Positions 1-5,888 are shown, numbered from the stretch's first letter. The stretch: DNA of 5,912 nt from Kiritimatiellia bacterium (GCA_017965685.1 JAGCPM010000222.1:1-5912), one strand, 5' to 3'. Notes: a model not told the origin generated them from the letters alone. Program-made: numbers and translations.

Positions 1-709
1 AGATGCCCGAGCCCACGAAAACGCCCTCGGCGCCAAGCTCCATCATGAGTGCTGCATCGGCGGGCGTGGCGACGCCTCCCGCCGCAAAATTCACAACCGG
101 CAGCTTGCCGTTGTCGTGCACGAACCTCACGAGGTCTAGCGGCGCGGCAAGTTCCTTAGCCGCCTCGTAGAGTTCATCCTCGCGCAGGGATGCAACGCGG
201 CGGATTTCGCTCTGCATCTTGCGCATGTGCCGGACCGCCTGAACCACGTCGCCAGTACCGGGTTCGCCCTTTGTGCGAATCATCGTAGCGCCCTCGCCAA
301 TGCGCCGTAGCGCCTCGCCAATATCTCGCGCGCCGCAGACGAACGGCACGGCGAACTTCGTCTTGTCGATGTGCCGCGTATCGTCGGCGGGCGAAAGCAC
401 CTCCGACTCGTCAATGTAGTCGATTTCTATGGCCTCTAGTATCCTCGCCTCGGCGATGTGTCCGATTCGGCATTTCGCCATGACGGGAATCGAGACCACC
501 GCCTGAATGCCTTTGATCATCGCCGGATCGCTCATGCGCGAAACTCCGCCCGCCGCCCGTATGTCGGCCGGGATGCGTTCAAGCGCCATCACCGCGCATG
601 CGCCTGCCGCCTCGGCGATCTTCGCCTGTTCGGGCGTCGTGACATCCATTATCACCCCACCCTTGAGCATCTGTGCAAGATTGCGGTTGAGTTCCTGTCT
701 GTTTTCCAT
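1..709 (-). CDS. pdxS: PLP synthase lyase subunit PdxS, C-terminus cut by window edge
   Basis: PdxS condenses ribose 5-phosphate, glyceraldehyde 3-phosphate and ammonia (supplied by the glutaminase PdxT) into pyridoxal 5'-phosphate in the cytoplasm. The 236 visible codons read as PdxS from end to end. They include GGVIMDV with the substrate-binding Asp at about residue 22, [19 protein letters not shown], the MAKCRIGH segment with the first catalytic Lys at 79, DYIDESEVL at 98-105, the RTKGEPGTG loop with the second catalytic Lys at 147, and [20 protein letters not shown] near the edge. Compared with the roughly 290-aa family length, about 55 C-terminal residues lie outside the window. The ATG at 707-709 is supported by a perfect AGGAGG 6 nt upstream. 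It lies 39 nt downstream of thiF on the same strand with no terminator between, so it is probably the fourth gene of the cysK-thiS-thiF operon. A pdxT partner, if present, would lie beyond the left edge. Identity is very secure. Confidence 0.97.
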   Translation of the reverse strand, partial: MENRQELNRNLAQMLKGGVIMDVTTPEQAKIAEAAGACAVMALERIPADIRAAGGVSRMSDPAMIKGIQAVVSIPVMAKCRIGHIAEARILEAIEIDYIDESEVLSPADDTRHIDKTKFAVPFVCGARDIGEALRRIGEGATMIRTKGEPGTGDVVQAVRHMRKMQSEIRRVASLREDELYEAAKELAAPLDLVRFVHDNGKLPVVNFAAGGVATPADAALMMELGAEGVFVGSGI

Positions 710-715
710 AGTCAG

Positions 716-721
716 CCTCCT
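716..721 (-). promoter_or_regulatory. Strong Shine-Dalgarno of pdxS
   Basis: The minus strand reads AGGAGG, an exact anti-SD complement, with 6 nt between it and the pdxS ATG. It fixes the pdxS start. It also contrasts with thiS and thiF, which have weak or no SD and appear to depend on translational coupling. Confidence 0.85.
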
Positions 722-748
722 GTGTCTGCTTTGCGCGAATCCGCTTCC

Positions 749-1348
749 TCACAACTCTTCTCCCAGCAAAAACGAGACGACGGCGTTGGCCTCGTGCGCG
801 GCGGCGATGGCGACGCGCGCGCCCTGCGGAGCAAGACCGTCGTTCACGTCGCTGGACTGGTCGCCGACAAGCACGAGATTCCGCCCAACCCTGTGCGTCT
901 TTATCTCGTTTGAGCGCCCCCAGCCAGCGAGCCCTGTCGCCGCGACAACGGGTCTGCCGAGTGGCAGCAGGGCATCAAGAAGCATCGTCTTGGACTCCGC
1001 CGAGTCGAACGCCTCTACCACGATGTCGCATCCGGCGAACACGTCGGTGATGTTATCGCCCGTCAGCCGCACGTCATAGAGCTCCAGATCCAGATCCGGC
1101 TCGATTAGACGCAAGTTGTGCGCGAGCGCGTCGACCTTCTTCTCGCCGATCTGACTGCGGAAAAAGAACTGGCGGTTGAGATTCGACGCGTTCACCGTGT
1201 CAAAGTCCACAATCACGAACTTCCTGATTCCGGCGCGAACGAGAAGCATCGCCACGTTCGAGCCGAGCCCGCCGGCGCCGGCGATACCAATCCTGGCGGA
1301 TTCCAGAATTCCGCGCTCGCGCTCCGTCAGATATGTGTTCGCTCTCAC
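749..1348 (-). CDS. thiF: ThiF-like sulfur-carrier adenylyltransferase (short form, E1-like)
   Basis: This is an E1-like enzyme of the ThiF/MoeB/HesA family. Such enzymes adenylate the C-terminal glycine of a ThiS-type carrier so that it can be converted to a thiocarboxylate. The 199 residues hold the ATP-binding GIAGAGGLGSN at 21-31, the acidic strand VDFDTV at 47-52, SNLNRQFFFRSQIGEKKVDA at 55-74 (with the Asn/Arg/Lys that contact ATP), and VEAFDSAESK at 111-120, whose Asp115 matches the Asp that binds Mg-ATP in MoeB/ThiF. At about 200 aa it is shorter than E. coli ThiF (about 250) and resembles the short 'family 2' ThiF group. It has no CxxC zinc motifs, and its only cysteine is Cys107, ahead of the catalytic Asp. 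The start is GTG at 1346-1348, one base after the thiS stop, with only a weak purine-rich stretch upstream, implying coupling. No thiG or thiH is visible, so its partner may serve cysteine or homocysteine synthesis instead of thiamine. Family is secure; the pathway is open. Confidence 0.9.
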   Translation of the reverse strand: MRANTYLTERERGILESARIGIAGAGGLGSNVAMLLVRAGIRKFVIVDFDTVNASNLNRQFFFRSQIGEKKVDALAHNLRLIEPDLDLELYDVRLTGDNITDVFAGCDIVVEAFDSAESKTMLLDALLPLGRPVVAATGLAGWGRSNEIKTHRVGRNLVLVGDQSSDVNDGLAPQGARVAIAAAHEANAVVSFLLGEEL

Positions 1349-1349
1349 T

Positions 1350-1562
1350 TCAGCCGCCTGCGACTATCTTAAACACGTTAAGCTCCGCGCCATCTTCCAA
1401 CGGAACGGATGCGGCATCTTCGCCGGAAAGCACGTCACCCTTGTATTCGATCACGGCTTTCCCTGCGGCGATGCCGTTTGCGGCCAGAAACGCCCCGACC
1501 GTAGCCGGGACGGTTTCCGTTTCTTTTCCCTGATAGACTATCTTCACCGGGGCTCCCTTCAT
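1350..1562 (-). CDS. thiS: ThiS/MoaD-like sulfur carrier protein
   Basis: A small ubiquitin-like sulfur carrier whose C-terminal glycine is adenylated by a ThiF-type E1 and converted to a thiocarboxylate that donates sulfide. From the ATG at 1560-1562 the product is 70 aa, close to the usual ThiS length of about 66. It shows the beta-grasp pattern: VKIVYQGKETE strand pair, VGAFLAANGI helix, AVIEYKGDVLS, PLEDGAELNVFKIVAGG. It ends exactly in Gly69-Gly70, so no protease is needed to expose the tail. The chosen ATG overlaps the cysK stop as ATGA, a typical coupling junction. A GTG four codons upstream (1572-1574) would give 74 aa but has no better ribosome site. thiF follows after one nucleotide. 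Being wedged between a cysteine synthase and an E1 enzyme recalls mycobacterial CysO, which supplies sulfur to CysM. It could equally be the thiamine ThiS, with thiG elsewhere in the genome. Confidence 0.9.
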   Translation of the reverse strand: MKGAPVKIVYQGKETETVPATVGAFLAANGIAAGKAVIEYKGDVLSGEDAASVPLEDGAELNVFKIVAGG

Positions 1563-2470
1563 TCGAACAGCCACGTCGAAAGATAGCGCTCGCCGGTGTC
1601 CGGGAGAAGCGCGACAATCGTCTTGCCCGCGAACTCCGGTCTCTTCGAGAGTTCAAGGGCTGCCCAGAGCGCTGCGCCGGACGAAATCCCGACGAGAAGT
1701 CCTTCTTGCGCCGCCGCGGCACGGGCGGTAGCACCCGCGTTTTCGGCGGAGGCTTGGATCACCTCTTTCAGAATCGACGTGTCGAGCACCTTCGGGATGA
1801 ATCCCGCGCCGATGCCCTGTATCTTGTGCGGACCGGGCTGACCGCCAGAGAGGACGGGCGAAGTGTCCGGTTCGACGGCGAAGAGCTTCACCTCTGGATT
1901 CTTCTCCTTAAGATACTTGCCGGTGCCTGTTATGGTGCCGCCCGTACCGACGCCAGCGACGAACGCGGCGACTTCGCCATTCGTTCCTTCCCAGACTTCG
2001 GGACCGGTCGTGCGGTAGTGGAAGGCCGGATTCGCAGGGTTCTCGAACTGTTGCAGGATGACCACGCCGGTGGTGGAGTCGCGAAGCTCGTTCGCCTTCG
2101 CTATCGCGCCTTTCATTCCTGCCGCGCCGGGTGTAAGGACGATTTCCGCGCCGTATGCCGCCGCAAGTTTGCGGCGCTCGATCGACATCGTCTCGGGCAT
2201 TGTGAGGATCAGATGGTAGCCGCGCACCGCCGAGACGAGCGCGAGTCCCACGCCCGTGTTGCCGCTTGTCGGCTCGATGATGGTCGCGCCCGGCTTGAGA
2301 GAGCCGTCCTTTTCCGCAGCCTCGACCATCGCGAGGGCGATGCGGTCCTTTACGCTGCCGCCGGGATTGAAGAACTCGACCTTTGCGAGCACCTTTGCGC
2401 CGCCCTTGTTCAGCTTGGACGATATTTCCACAAGAGGAGTCCCGCCCACCTTTGAAAGTATGTTTGCCAT
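1559..2470 (-). CDS. cysK: Cysteine synthase (O-acetylserine sulfhydrylase) CysK
   Basis: A PLP-dependent fold-type II beta-replacement enzyme that makes L-cysteine from O-acetylserine and a sulfide donor in the cytoplasm. Its 303 aa match family length. Visible motifs in order are VGGTPLVE (8-15), NPGGSVKDR with the PLP-binding Lys41, the substrate loop PTSGNTG (67-73), MSIERRKL (95-102), the phosphate-binding GVGTGGT (173-179), IQGIGAGFIPKVLD (217-230), GISSGAA (261-267) whose Ser contacts the PLP ring nitrogen, and the CysK-type C-terminus PDTGERYLST. These favour CysK over CysM. Donor choice (free sulfide or a ThiS-type thiocarboxylate) cannot be read from sequence. The ATG at 2468-2470 has an AAGGAA ribosome site 8 nt upstream. 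It heads the tight cluster cysK-thiS-thiF-pdxS, overlapping thiS by 4 nt, and has its own likely promoter just upstream. Confidence 0.96.
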   Translation of the reverse strand: MANILSKVGGTPLVEISSKLNKGGAKVLAKVEFFNPGGSVKDRIALAMVEAAEKDGSLKPGATIIEPTSGNTGVGLALVSAVRGYHLILTMPETMSIERRKLAAAYGAEIVLTPGAAGMKGAIAKANELRDSTTGVVILQQFENPANPAFHYRTTGPEVWEGTNGEVAAFVAGVGTGGTITGTGKYLKEKNPEVKLFAVEPDTSPVLSGGQPGPHKIQGIGAGFIPKVLDTSILKEVIQASAENAGATARAAAAQEGLLVGISSGAALWAALELSKRPEFAGKTIVALLPDTGERYLSTWLFE

Positions 2471-2514
2471 TTTATTGCTTCCTTGTCTTTCCTGAAATTG
2501 CTTTTGGTTTGCGT

Positions 2515-2523
2515 ATTATATCA
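2515..2523 (-). promoter_or_regulatory. Extended -10 promoter of the cysK-thiS-thiF-pdxS operon
   Basis: On the minus strand this reads TGATATAAT: a perfect TATAAT (2515-2520) preceded by the TGn extension. No good -35 hexamer lies 16-18 nt upstream, which is common for extended -10 promoters. Transcription would begin near 2508, giving a leader of about 38 nt with AAGGAA in place before the cysK ATG. The site lies in the 61-nt gap after the outer-membrane protein gene. Prediction from sequence only. Confidence 0.6.
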
Positions 2524-2531
2524 TATTTGCG

Positions 2532-3401
2532 TCAGAATTGGTACTGCATAGAAAGGACAAATCCGCCGCCGACGCCGAGATCGCGTGTCGATCCGCCGCT
2601 GTAGAACTTGTCTTTGTCGCCCGTATATGCATAAGCTGCCACGAGTGTCAGACGCTCGGTCGCGAACCATGCCACGTGTCCGTCATAGTAGTCGTGGTTG
2701 GTGATGTGGTCGCCTGCATCCACGCCCTTCTTGTACTCGAATCCGATGGCTATATTCTCGGCCGGGATTATGTCGATGTTGCCGAAGCAGGATACGCCAT
2801 AATGGTTGTGTCCGACTACGCCGTTGACGACTTCATCTGAGTAGAGAACACCCGCCGAGACGAGAACCGGGATTGGAGTCTGCGTTATGAGTTTCGAGGC
2901 TACCAGATAGTAGTCGAAACCGTCATTGTCGAGCCCAAGCGCTTTGACTGTCTTGGAGTTCGTTCGCTTATAGACGACTCCAGCCGCAATCGCAGGGACC
3001 CACGCGGTATCAAAGGCGTTTTCGTCTAGGATTTTCAGCTTTGCGCCGATATTGTTCGAATCTATCGACTTGTCGCCGTACTTCTTCGCATTGACGAACC
3101 CATAGCCATAGCTGAACTCCAGCCGGTCCAGAAGCGTGAGCGATGCCGAAACCGCGAACCAGTCGATATCCGCATCGTCGAGATGCACATACCAGCCGCC
3201 GATCTGCGGAGAGGACACGATTCCGTTCAGGTTGGTCGTCCCGTCGTATTCCCATGCTTTGCCTGCTGTGTAGGCGAGAGGGTTGAACGCGATGCCGCCC
3301 GTGCCTTGCAGGTTGTTGAGCGGCACTCCGGCGAACGATGTGGCGACCGCGACCACAATGGTCACGGCCAAAGCCGCAAGTTTGACGTATTTCTCCTTCA
3401 T
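2532..3401 (-). CDS. DUF3034-like outer-membrane beta-barrel protein
   Basis: A 289-aa exported protein resembling the DUF3034 family, whose function is unknown to me. A signal peptide is clear: Lys-rich MKEKYVK, a hydrophobic core at about 8-20, and likely cleavage after SFA at 24. The mature protein begins GVPLNNLQGTGGIAFNPLAYTAG (25-47), the feature that points to DUF3034. The rest alternates short amphipathic strands rich in Tyr, Gly and aromatics (for example DRLEFSYGYGFV at 92-103, LTLVAAYAYTG at 251-261) and ends MQYQF with the C-terminal Phe that marks barrels for outer-membrane assembly. There is one cysteine (Cys205). The ATG at 3399-3401 follows a GAAAGGGA ribosome site by about 7 nt. 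It sits 42 nt after metY and 61 nt before cysK with no hairpin terminator on either side, so it may be co-transcribed with the sulfur genes. A role in uptake of a sulfur compound is an inference from position only. Confidence 0.85.
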   Translation of the reverse strand: MKEKYVKLAALAVTIVVAVATSFAGVPLNNLQGTGGIAFNPLAYTAGKAWEYDGTTNLNGIVSSPQIGGWYVHLDDADIDWFAVSASLTLLDRLEFSYGYGFVNAKKYGDKSIDSNNIGAKLKILDENAFDTAWVPAIAAGVVYKRTNSKTVKALGLDNDGFDYYLVASKLITQTPIPVLVSAGVLYSDEVVNGVVGHNHYGVSCFGNIDIIPAENIAIGFEYKKGVDAGDHITNHDYYDGHVAWFATERLTLVAAYAYTGDKDKFYSGGSTRDLGVGGGFVLSMQYQF

Positions 3402-3442
3402 GTTTACATCCCTTTCTATTGTGTTGATGTGTTTGAAACGGT

Positions 3443-3451
3443 CTTATATCA
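3443..3451 (-). promoter_or_regulatory. Possible extended -10 promoter of the outer-membrane protein gene
   Basis: The minus strand reads TGATATAAG, a TGn-extended -10 with five of six hexamer matches, overlapping the last codons and stop of metY. Predicted start is near 3436, leaving a leader of about 35 nt to the ATG at 3401. Because it coincides with the coding end (GTG-ATA-TAA) it could be chance. Its likeness to the cysK and lysR elements raises confidence somewhat. Confidence 0.4.
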
Positions 3452-4742
3452 CTGCGAGAGCCTCGTCGAGCGCGTCGGTTATGTCGTCAATGTGCTCAAG
3501 GCCGATGGAGAGGCGGATCAGTTCCGGGGCCAGGCCGCCAGCGCGAAGCTCCTCTTCCGAGAGTTGCGAATGCGTGGTAGAGGCCGGATGGATGATGAGG
3601 CTCTTCGCGTCGCCGACGTTCGCGACAATGGAAAATATGTCGCCGTTCGCCGCGTCCGTGACCTTGCGCGCCGCCTCGGATCCGCCCTTGACGCCGAAGA
3701 CCACGACTCCGCCCGCACCATCCGGCAGATACTTTGCCGCGAGTTCCGGCTGCGAGAGCGAGGGGTATTTCACCCACGCCACTTTCGGATGGTTCTGCAA
3801 CCACTTTGCAACGGCAAGCGCGTTCTCGCTGTGGCGGGCGATCCTGAGAGGAAGCGACTCGATGCTTTGCAGGAATATCCACGCCGCATCGGGCGCAAGG
3901 CACGGACCCTGATTGCGGATTCCTACGGTGAGAAGCCGTATCGAAAACGCGACCGCCTTGAGCGGCTCCGGCAGATCGTGCGCGAACCTGAGACCGTGAT
4001 ATCCCGCGTCCGGCTCGTTGTAGAGCGCGAACTTGGGGTCCGTCCAGTCGAAGCCGCCCTTCTCGATCACCACGCCGCCGATGCCGGCACCGTGTCCGCC
4101 GATCCACTTCGAGAGCGAATGGATGACGAAGTCCGCACCATGGTCGAGCGCACGCAGCAGCGGCGGCGGAGTGAACGTGGCGTCGACGACGAGCGGAAGA
4201 TGGTGCCGGTGCGCAACCTCGGCGTACTTCTCGATATCCGCGATGTCAAGAGCCGGATTGCCGACCGCCTCTACGAAAACAAGCCTTGTCTTTTCGTTTA
4301 TCGCTGCTTCCACGGCTCCGAAATCGTTTACGCCTGTCCAGCGTACCTTTAGGCCCACATTTGGCAGTATCGCGTTGAAATGCGCGAACGTGCAGCCATA
4401 GACGTTGGTGGGCGCGACAATCTCATCGCCTGCACGGGCGATATTTGTCAGCGTAAAGTATATCGCCGCCGTACCGGACGAGAGAATCTGTGCGGCCGCG
4501 CCACCCTCAAGCGCCGCCAGACGCGCCGCGAGCGCATCGTTCGTGGGGTTCATTAGACGCGAATAGATGTTGCCCAATTCCTTGAGGGCGAAGAGATTCG
4601 CTCCGTGCTGCGAATCGCGGAAGTTGTACGCCGTCGTGCGATACACAGGCACCGACGTCGCGAACGTCGCCGGATCGCCATTCGGATTCTGTCCGGCAAG
4701 CACCGCCAGCGTCTCGACGTGATACTGTTTCTTGTCGCTCAT
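3444..4742 (-). CDS. metY: O-acetylhomoserine sulfhydrylase, MetY-type
   Basis: A Cys/Met-metabolism PLP enzyme (fold type I) that makes homocysteine from O-acetylhomoserine and a sulfide donor in the cytoplasm. At 432 aa it has MetY length, longer than MetB/MetC/MetZ (about 380-400), and carries the MetY insertion FDWTDPKFALYNEPDAGYHG (231-250). Motifs in order: TLAVLAGQ (11-18), VPVYRTTAYNF (31-41), GNIYSRLMNPT (57-67), ALEGGAAAQILSSGTAAI (78-95), VEAVGNPALDIADIE (157-171), VVDATF (185-190), HSLSKWIGGHG with PLP Lys212, SLPLRIARHSENA (296-308), NVGDAKSLIIHPASTTHSQL (375-394), IRLSIGLEHIDDI (409-421). The usual VDNTF reads VDATF and YGGT reads YGCT (115-118). The ATG at 4740-4742 has AAAGGAA about 8 nt upstream. 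lysR lies 100 nt upstream on the same strand and cysK is two genes downstream. MetY enzymes elsewhere can use a thiocarboxylated carrier protein, relevant given the nearby ThiS/ThiF. Family secure; exact sulfur donor unknown. Confidence 0.93.
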   Translation of the reverse strand: MSDKKQYHVETLAVLAGQNPNGDPATFATSVPVYRTTAYNFRDSQHGANLFALKELGNIYSRLMNPTNDALAARLAALEGGAAAQILSSGTAAIYFTLTNIARAGDEIVAPTNVYGCTFAHFNAILPNVGLKVRWTGVNDFGAVEAAINEKTRLVFVEAVGNPALDIADIEKYAEVAHRHHLPLVVDATFTPPPLLRALDHGADFVIHSLSKWIGGHGAGIGGVVIEKGGFDWTDPKFALYNEPDAGYHGLRFAHDLPEPLKAVAFSIRLLTVGIRNQGPCLAPDAAWIFLQSIESLPLRIARHSENALAVAKWLQNHPKVAWVKYPSLSQPELAAKYLPDGAGGVVVFGVKGGSEAARKVTDAANGDIFSIVANVGDAKSLIIHPASTTHSQLSEEELRAGGLAPELIRLSIGLEHIDDITDALDEALAVI

Positions 4743-4778
4743 TGCCGTGGTTCCTTTCGTGGGTTGTCAACGGCTGGT

Positions 4779-4784
4779 AGTATA
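4779..4784 (-). promoter_or_regulatory. Probable -10 of the metY promoter
   Basis: TATACT on the minus strand (five of six consensus matches), within a perfect 10-bp palindrome TAGTATACTA at 4778-4787. It is about 30 nt before the metY ribosome site, and transcription would begin near 4772. No convincing -35 hexamer lies at 16-18 nt, which fits a promoter needing an activator. The palindrome means a TATACT also reads on the plus strand. Confidence 0.45.
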
Positions 4785-4828
4785 CTAAATTTCTACGGCA
4801 AGAGGATAATCGGAAGAAACTTGGCGTA

Positions 4829-4849
4829 GCGATAGGTTCTGCCTATCGC
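4829..4849. promoter_or_regulatory. Perfect dyad, candidate LysR-type operator (possible weak terminator)
   Basis: Arms GCGATAGG (4829-4836) and CCTATCGC (4842-4849) are perfect 8-bp inverted repeats around a 5-nt loop. The core ATAG-N7-CTAT contains the T-N11-A pattern (T4833, A4845) typical of LysR-family recognition sites. It overlaps the last codons and stop of lysR and is centred about 67 bp upstream of the predicted metY start, where LysR recognition sites usually sit. As RNA it would also fold into a stem-loop at the lysR 3' end, but no T-run follows on the minus strand, so it would be a poor intrinsic terminator. Confidence 0.55.
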
Positions 4850-5745
4850 CGCGCAGTATGGGTCTTGAGCGCATCCACGAAGGCCGCACCTTGCGTGGAC
4901 AAAGGAATTCCCGCGCGGCGGACGATGCCGACGCGGATCGTGTCGTCCAGTTTGAGCGGCACGGCCACGATGTCGGCCGCGTATGCTTTGGAGTTCGCGC
5001 CTGAAGACACGGTATAGCCGTACAGCCCCAGCATCAGCTTCGTCATGGTCGCACGATCGCGGACACGGATGTTCTTTTTGCGGTCGATCGCACCCATCAC
5101 CTCTTCGGAGAAATAGAGCGCGTTTTCGGTGACCTGCTCGTACGTGATGTAGGGATATGCGTCCAATTCCTTGGGCTGGATCGTTTTCTTCGTCGCGAGC
5201 GGGTGTTTCCTGCCGAGGAAGACATGGGGCCTTGCGGCGAAAAGCTCCTCGAAGACAAGATCCTCCTTGCGGAGAATCTTCACGAGCGGCCTCTCGTTGC
5301 GCTTCGAAAGATACAGTATGCCGACCTCGCTCCGGTGGCGCGCGACATCGTCGATAATCTCGCTCGTTACCGTTTCACGCAGAGTGAAGTCGTACGAATC
5401 GGCTCCGTTTGCCTTCACCACCTCCATGAAAGCATCGACCGCGAAAGCGTAGTGCTGGCAGGAAACGGCGAACTGTGGACGCCGCACGGCCTTGCCAGTG
5501 TATTTCTCCGCAATCCGCGACGCGTCGTCGAGAATCTGCCGCGCGGAGGCGAGGAACTCCTCGCCCTCCCGCGTCACCGATATACCCCTGTTCGTGCGAG
5601 TGAATATGGCCACGCGCAACTCTTCCTCAAGGGCGCGTATCGCTTCCGTGAGCGTAGGCTGCGTGGCGAATACTCTCCGCGCCGCTTCGCTTATCGAGCC
5701 GCATGCCGCCACGGCGTCAGCGTATCTAAGTTGCTGCAATGTCAT
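4843..5745 (-). CDS. LysR-family transcriptional regulator
   Basis: A DNA-binding regulator with an N-terminal winged helix-turn-helix and a C-terminal effector-binding domain. From the ATG at 5743-5745 it is 300 aa, the standard LysR length. Residues 1-62 match the LysR HTH (MTLQQLRYADAV, then SISEAARRVFATQPTLTEAIRALEEEL at 17-43, and FTRTNRGISVTREGEEFL at 48-65). Residues from about 91 (QFAVSCQHYAFAVDAF) form the effector domain, with VGILYLS at 141-147 and PHVFLGRKHPL at 173-183. An in-frame start 32 codons upstream (5841) is rejected: the extra residues are unlike LysR N-termini, and a good promoter lies inside that stretch. There is no clear Shine-Dalgarno, so translation may be leaderless or nearly so. 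The position directly ahead of metY, with a LysR-type dyad between, suggests it controls sulfur amino-acid synthesis, with O-acetylserine or O-acetylhomoserine as possible effector by analogy with CysB-like regulators. That is inference. Confidence 0.92.
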   Translation of the reverse strand: MTLQQLRYADAVAACGSISEAARRVFATQPTLTEAIRALEEELRVAIFTRTNRGISVTREGEEFLASARQILDDASRIAEKYTGKAVRRPQFAVSCQHYAFAVDAFMEVVKANGADSYDFTLRETVTSEIIDDVARHRSEVGILYLSKRNERPLVKILRKEDLVFEELFAARPHVFLGRKHPLATKKTIQPKELDAYPYITYEQVTENALYFSEEVMGAIDRKKNIRVRDRATMTKLMLGLYGYTVSSGANSKAYAADIVAVPLKLDDTIRVGIVRRAGIPLSTQGAAFVDALKTHTARR

Positions 5746-5758
5746 GTTGTTGGAGCAT

Positions 5759-5767
5759 AGTATATCA
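5759..5767 (-). promoter_or_regulatory. Extended -10 promoter of lysR
   Basis: The minus strand reads TGATATACT, a TGn-extended -10 almost identical to those ahead of cysK and the outer-membrane protein gene. The start point would be near 5752, only about 7 nt before the chosen ATG, so the mRNA would be almost leaderless. This supports the ATG at 5745 over the start at 5841. Confidence 0.5.
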
Positions 5768-5778
5768 AAATTTGCGGG

Positions 5779-5793
5779 TGTTGAGTTGCAACA
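5779..5793. repeat. Short inverted repeat in the lysR promoter region
   Basis: TGTTG and CAACA form perfect 5-bp arms around 5 nt. The centre (5786) is about -34 from the predicted lysR start, so a bound protein would cover the -35 region. It could be a LysR autoregulatory site, but it lacks the T-N11-A spacing and does not match the dyad ahead of metY. Such a short repeat can arise by chance. Confidence 0.3.
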
Positions 5794-5830
5794 AGGAGAA
5801 ATAAAGCGGTCTATGCATGGATGGATGGCG

Positions 5831-5859
5831 TTGACACACATTACGGGGTGTGGTATAAT
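5831..5859 (+). promoter_or_regulatory. Consensus sigma-70 promoter of the divergent gene
   Basis: TTGACA (5831-5836), a 17-nt spacer and TATAAT (5854-5859) match the housekeeping consensus at all twelve hexamer positions with ideal spacing. TG at 5851-5852 also makes it an extended -10. Transcription would begin near 5866, about 23 nt before the ATG at 5889. It fires rightward, away from lysR, with about 85 bp between this -10 and the lysR -10. Confidence 0.9.
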
Positions 5860-5888
5860 ACGCGGCCAGTTCTACAGGACTCATAAAC

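Noticed and set aside
458..1079. Plus-strand open frames across pdxS and thiF
   Set aside because: They overlap the coding strands of two recognised genes and show no family motif or promoter.
1706..2455. Plus-strand open frame (249 codons) antisense to cysK
   Set aside because: The opposite strand encodes an unmistakable CysK with all motifs. The frame has no ribosome site and an Arg/Ala/His-rich shadow composition.
3183..4352. Long plus-strand open frame (389 codons) antisense to metY and the barrel gene
   Set aside because: It is Arg/His-rich low-complexity translation, matches no family I know, spans two well-identified genes on the other strand, and is explained by the GC-rich codon pattern of those genes.
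4743..4842. SAM or other riboswitch ahead of metY
   Set aside because: The predicted leader is only about 30 nt, too short for a SAM aptamer, and no kink-turn or paired helices are seen.
4829..4849. Intrinsic terminator of lysR
   Set aside because: The stem is good but no U-tract follows on the minus-strand transcript and only 8 bp pair. An operator role is preferred.
5746..5841. 32-residue N-terminal extension of the LysR regulator
   Set aside because: The residues do not resemble LysR proteins, and the extended -10 at 5759-5767 lies inside the stretch. The internal ATG gives the standard 300-aa length.
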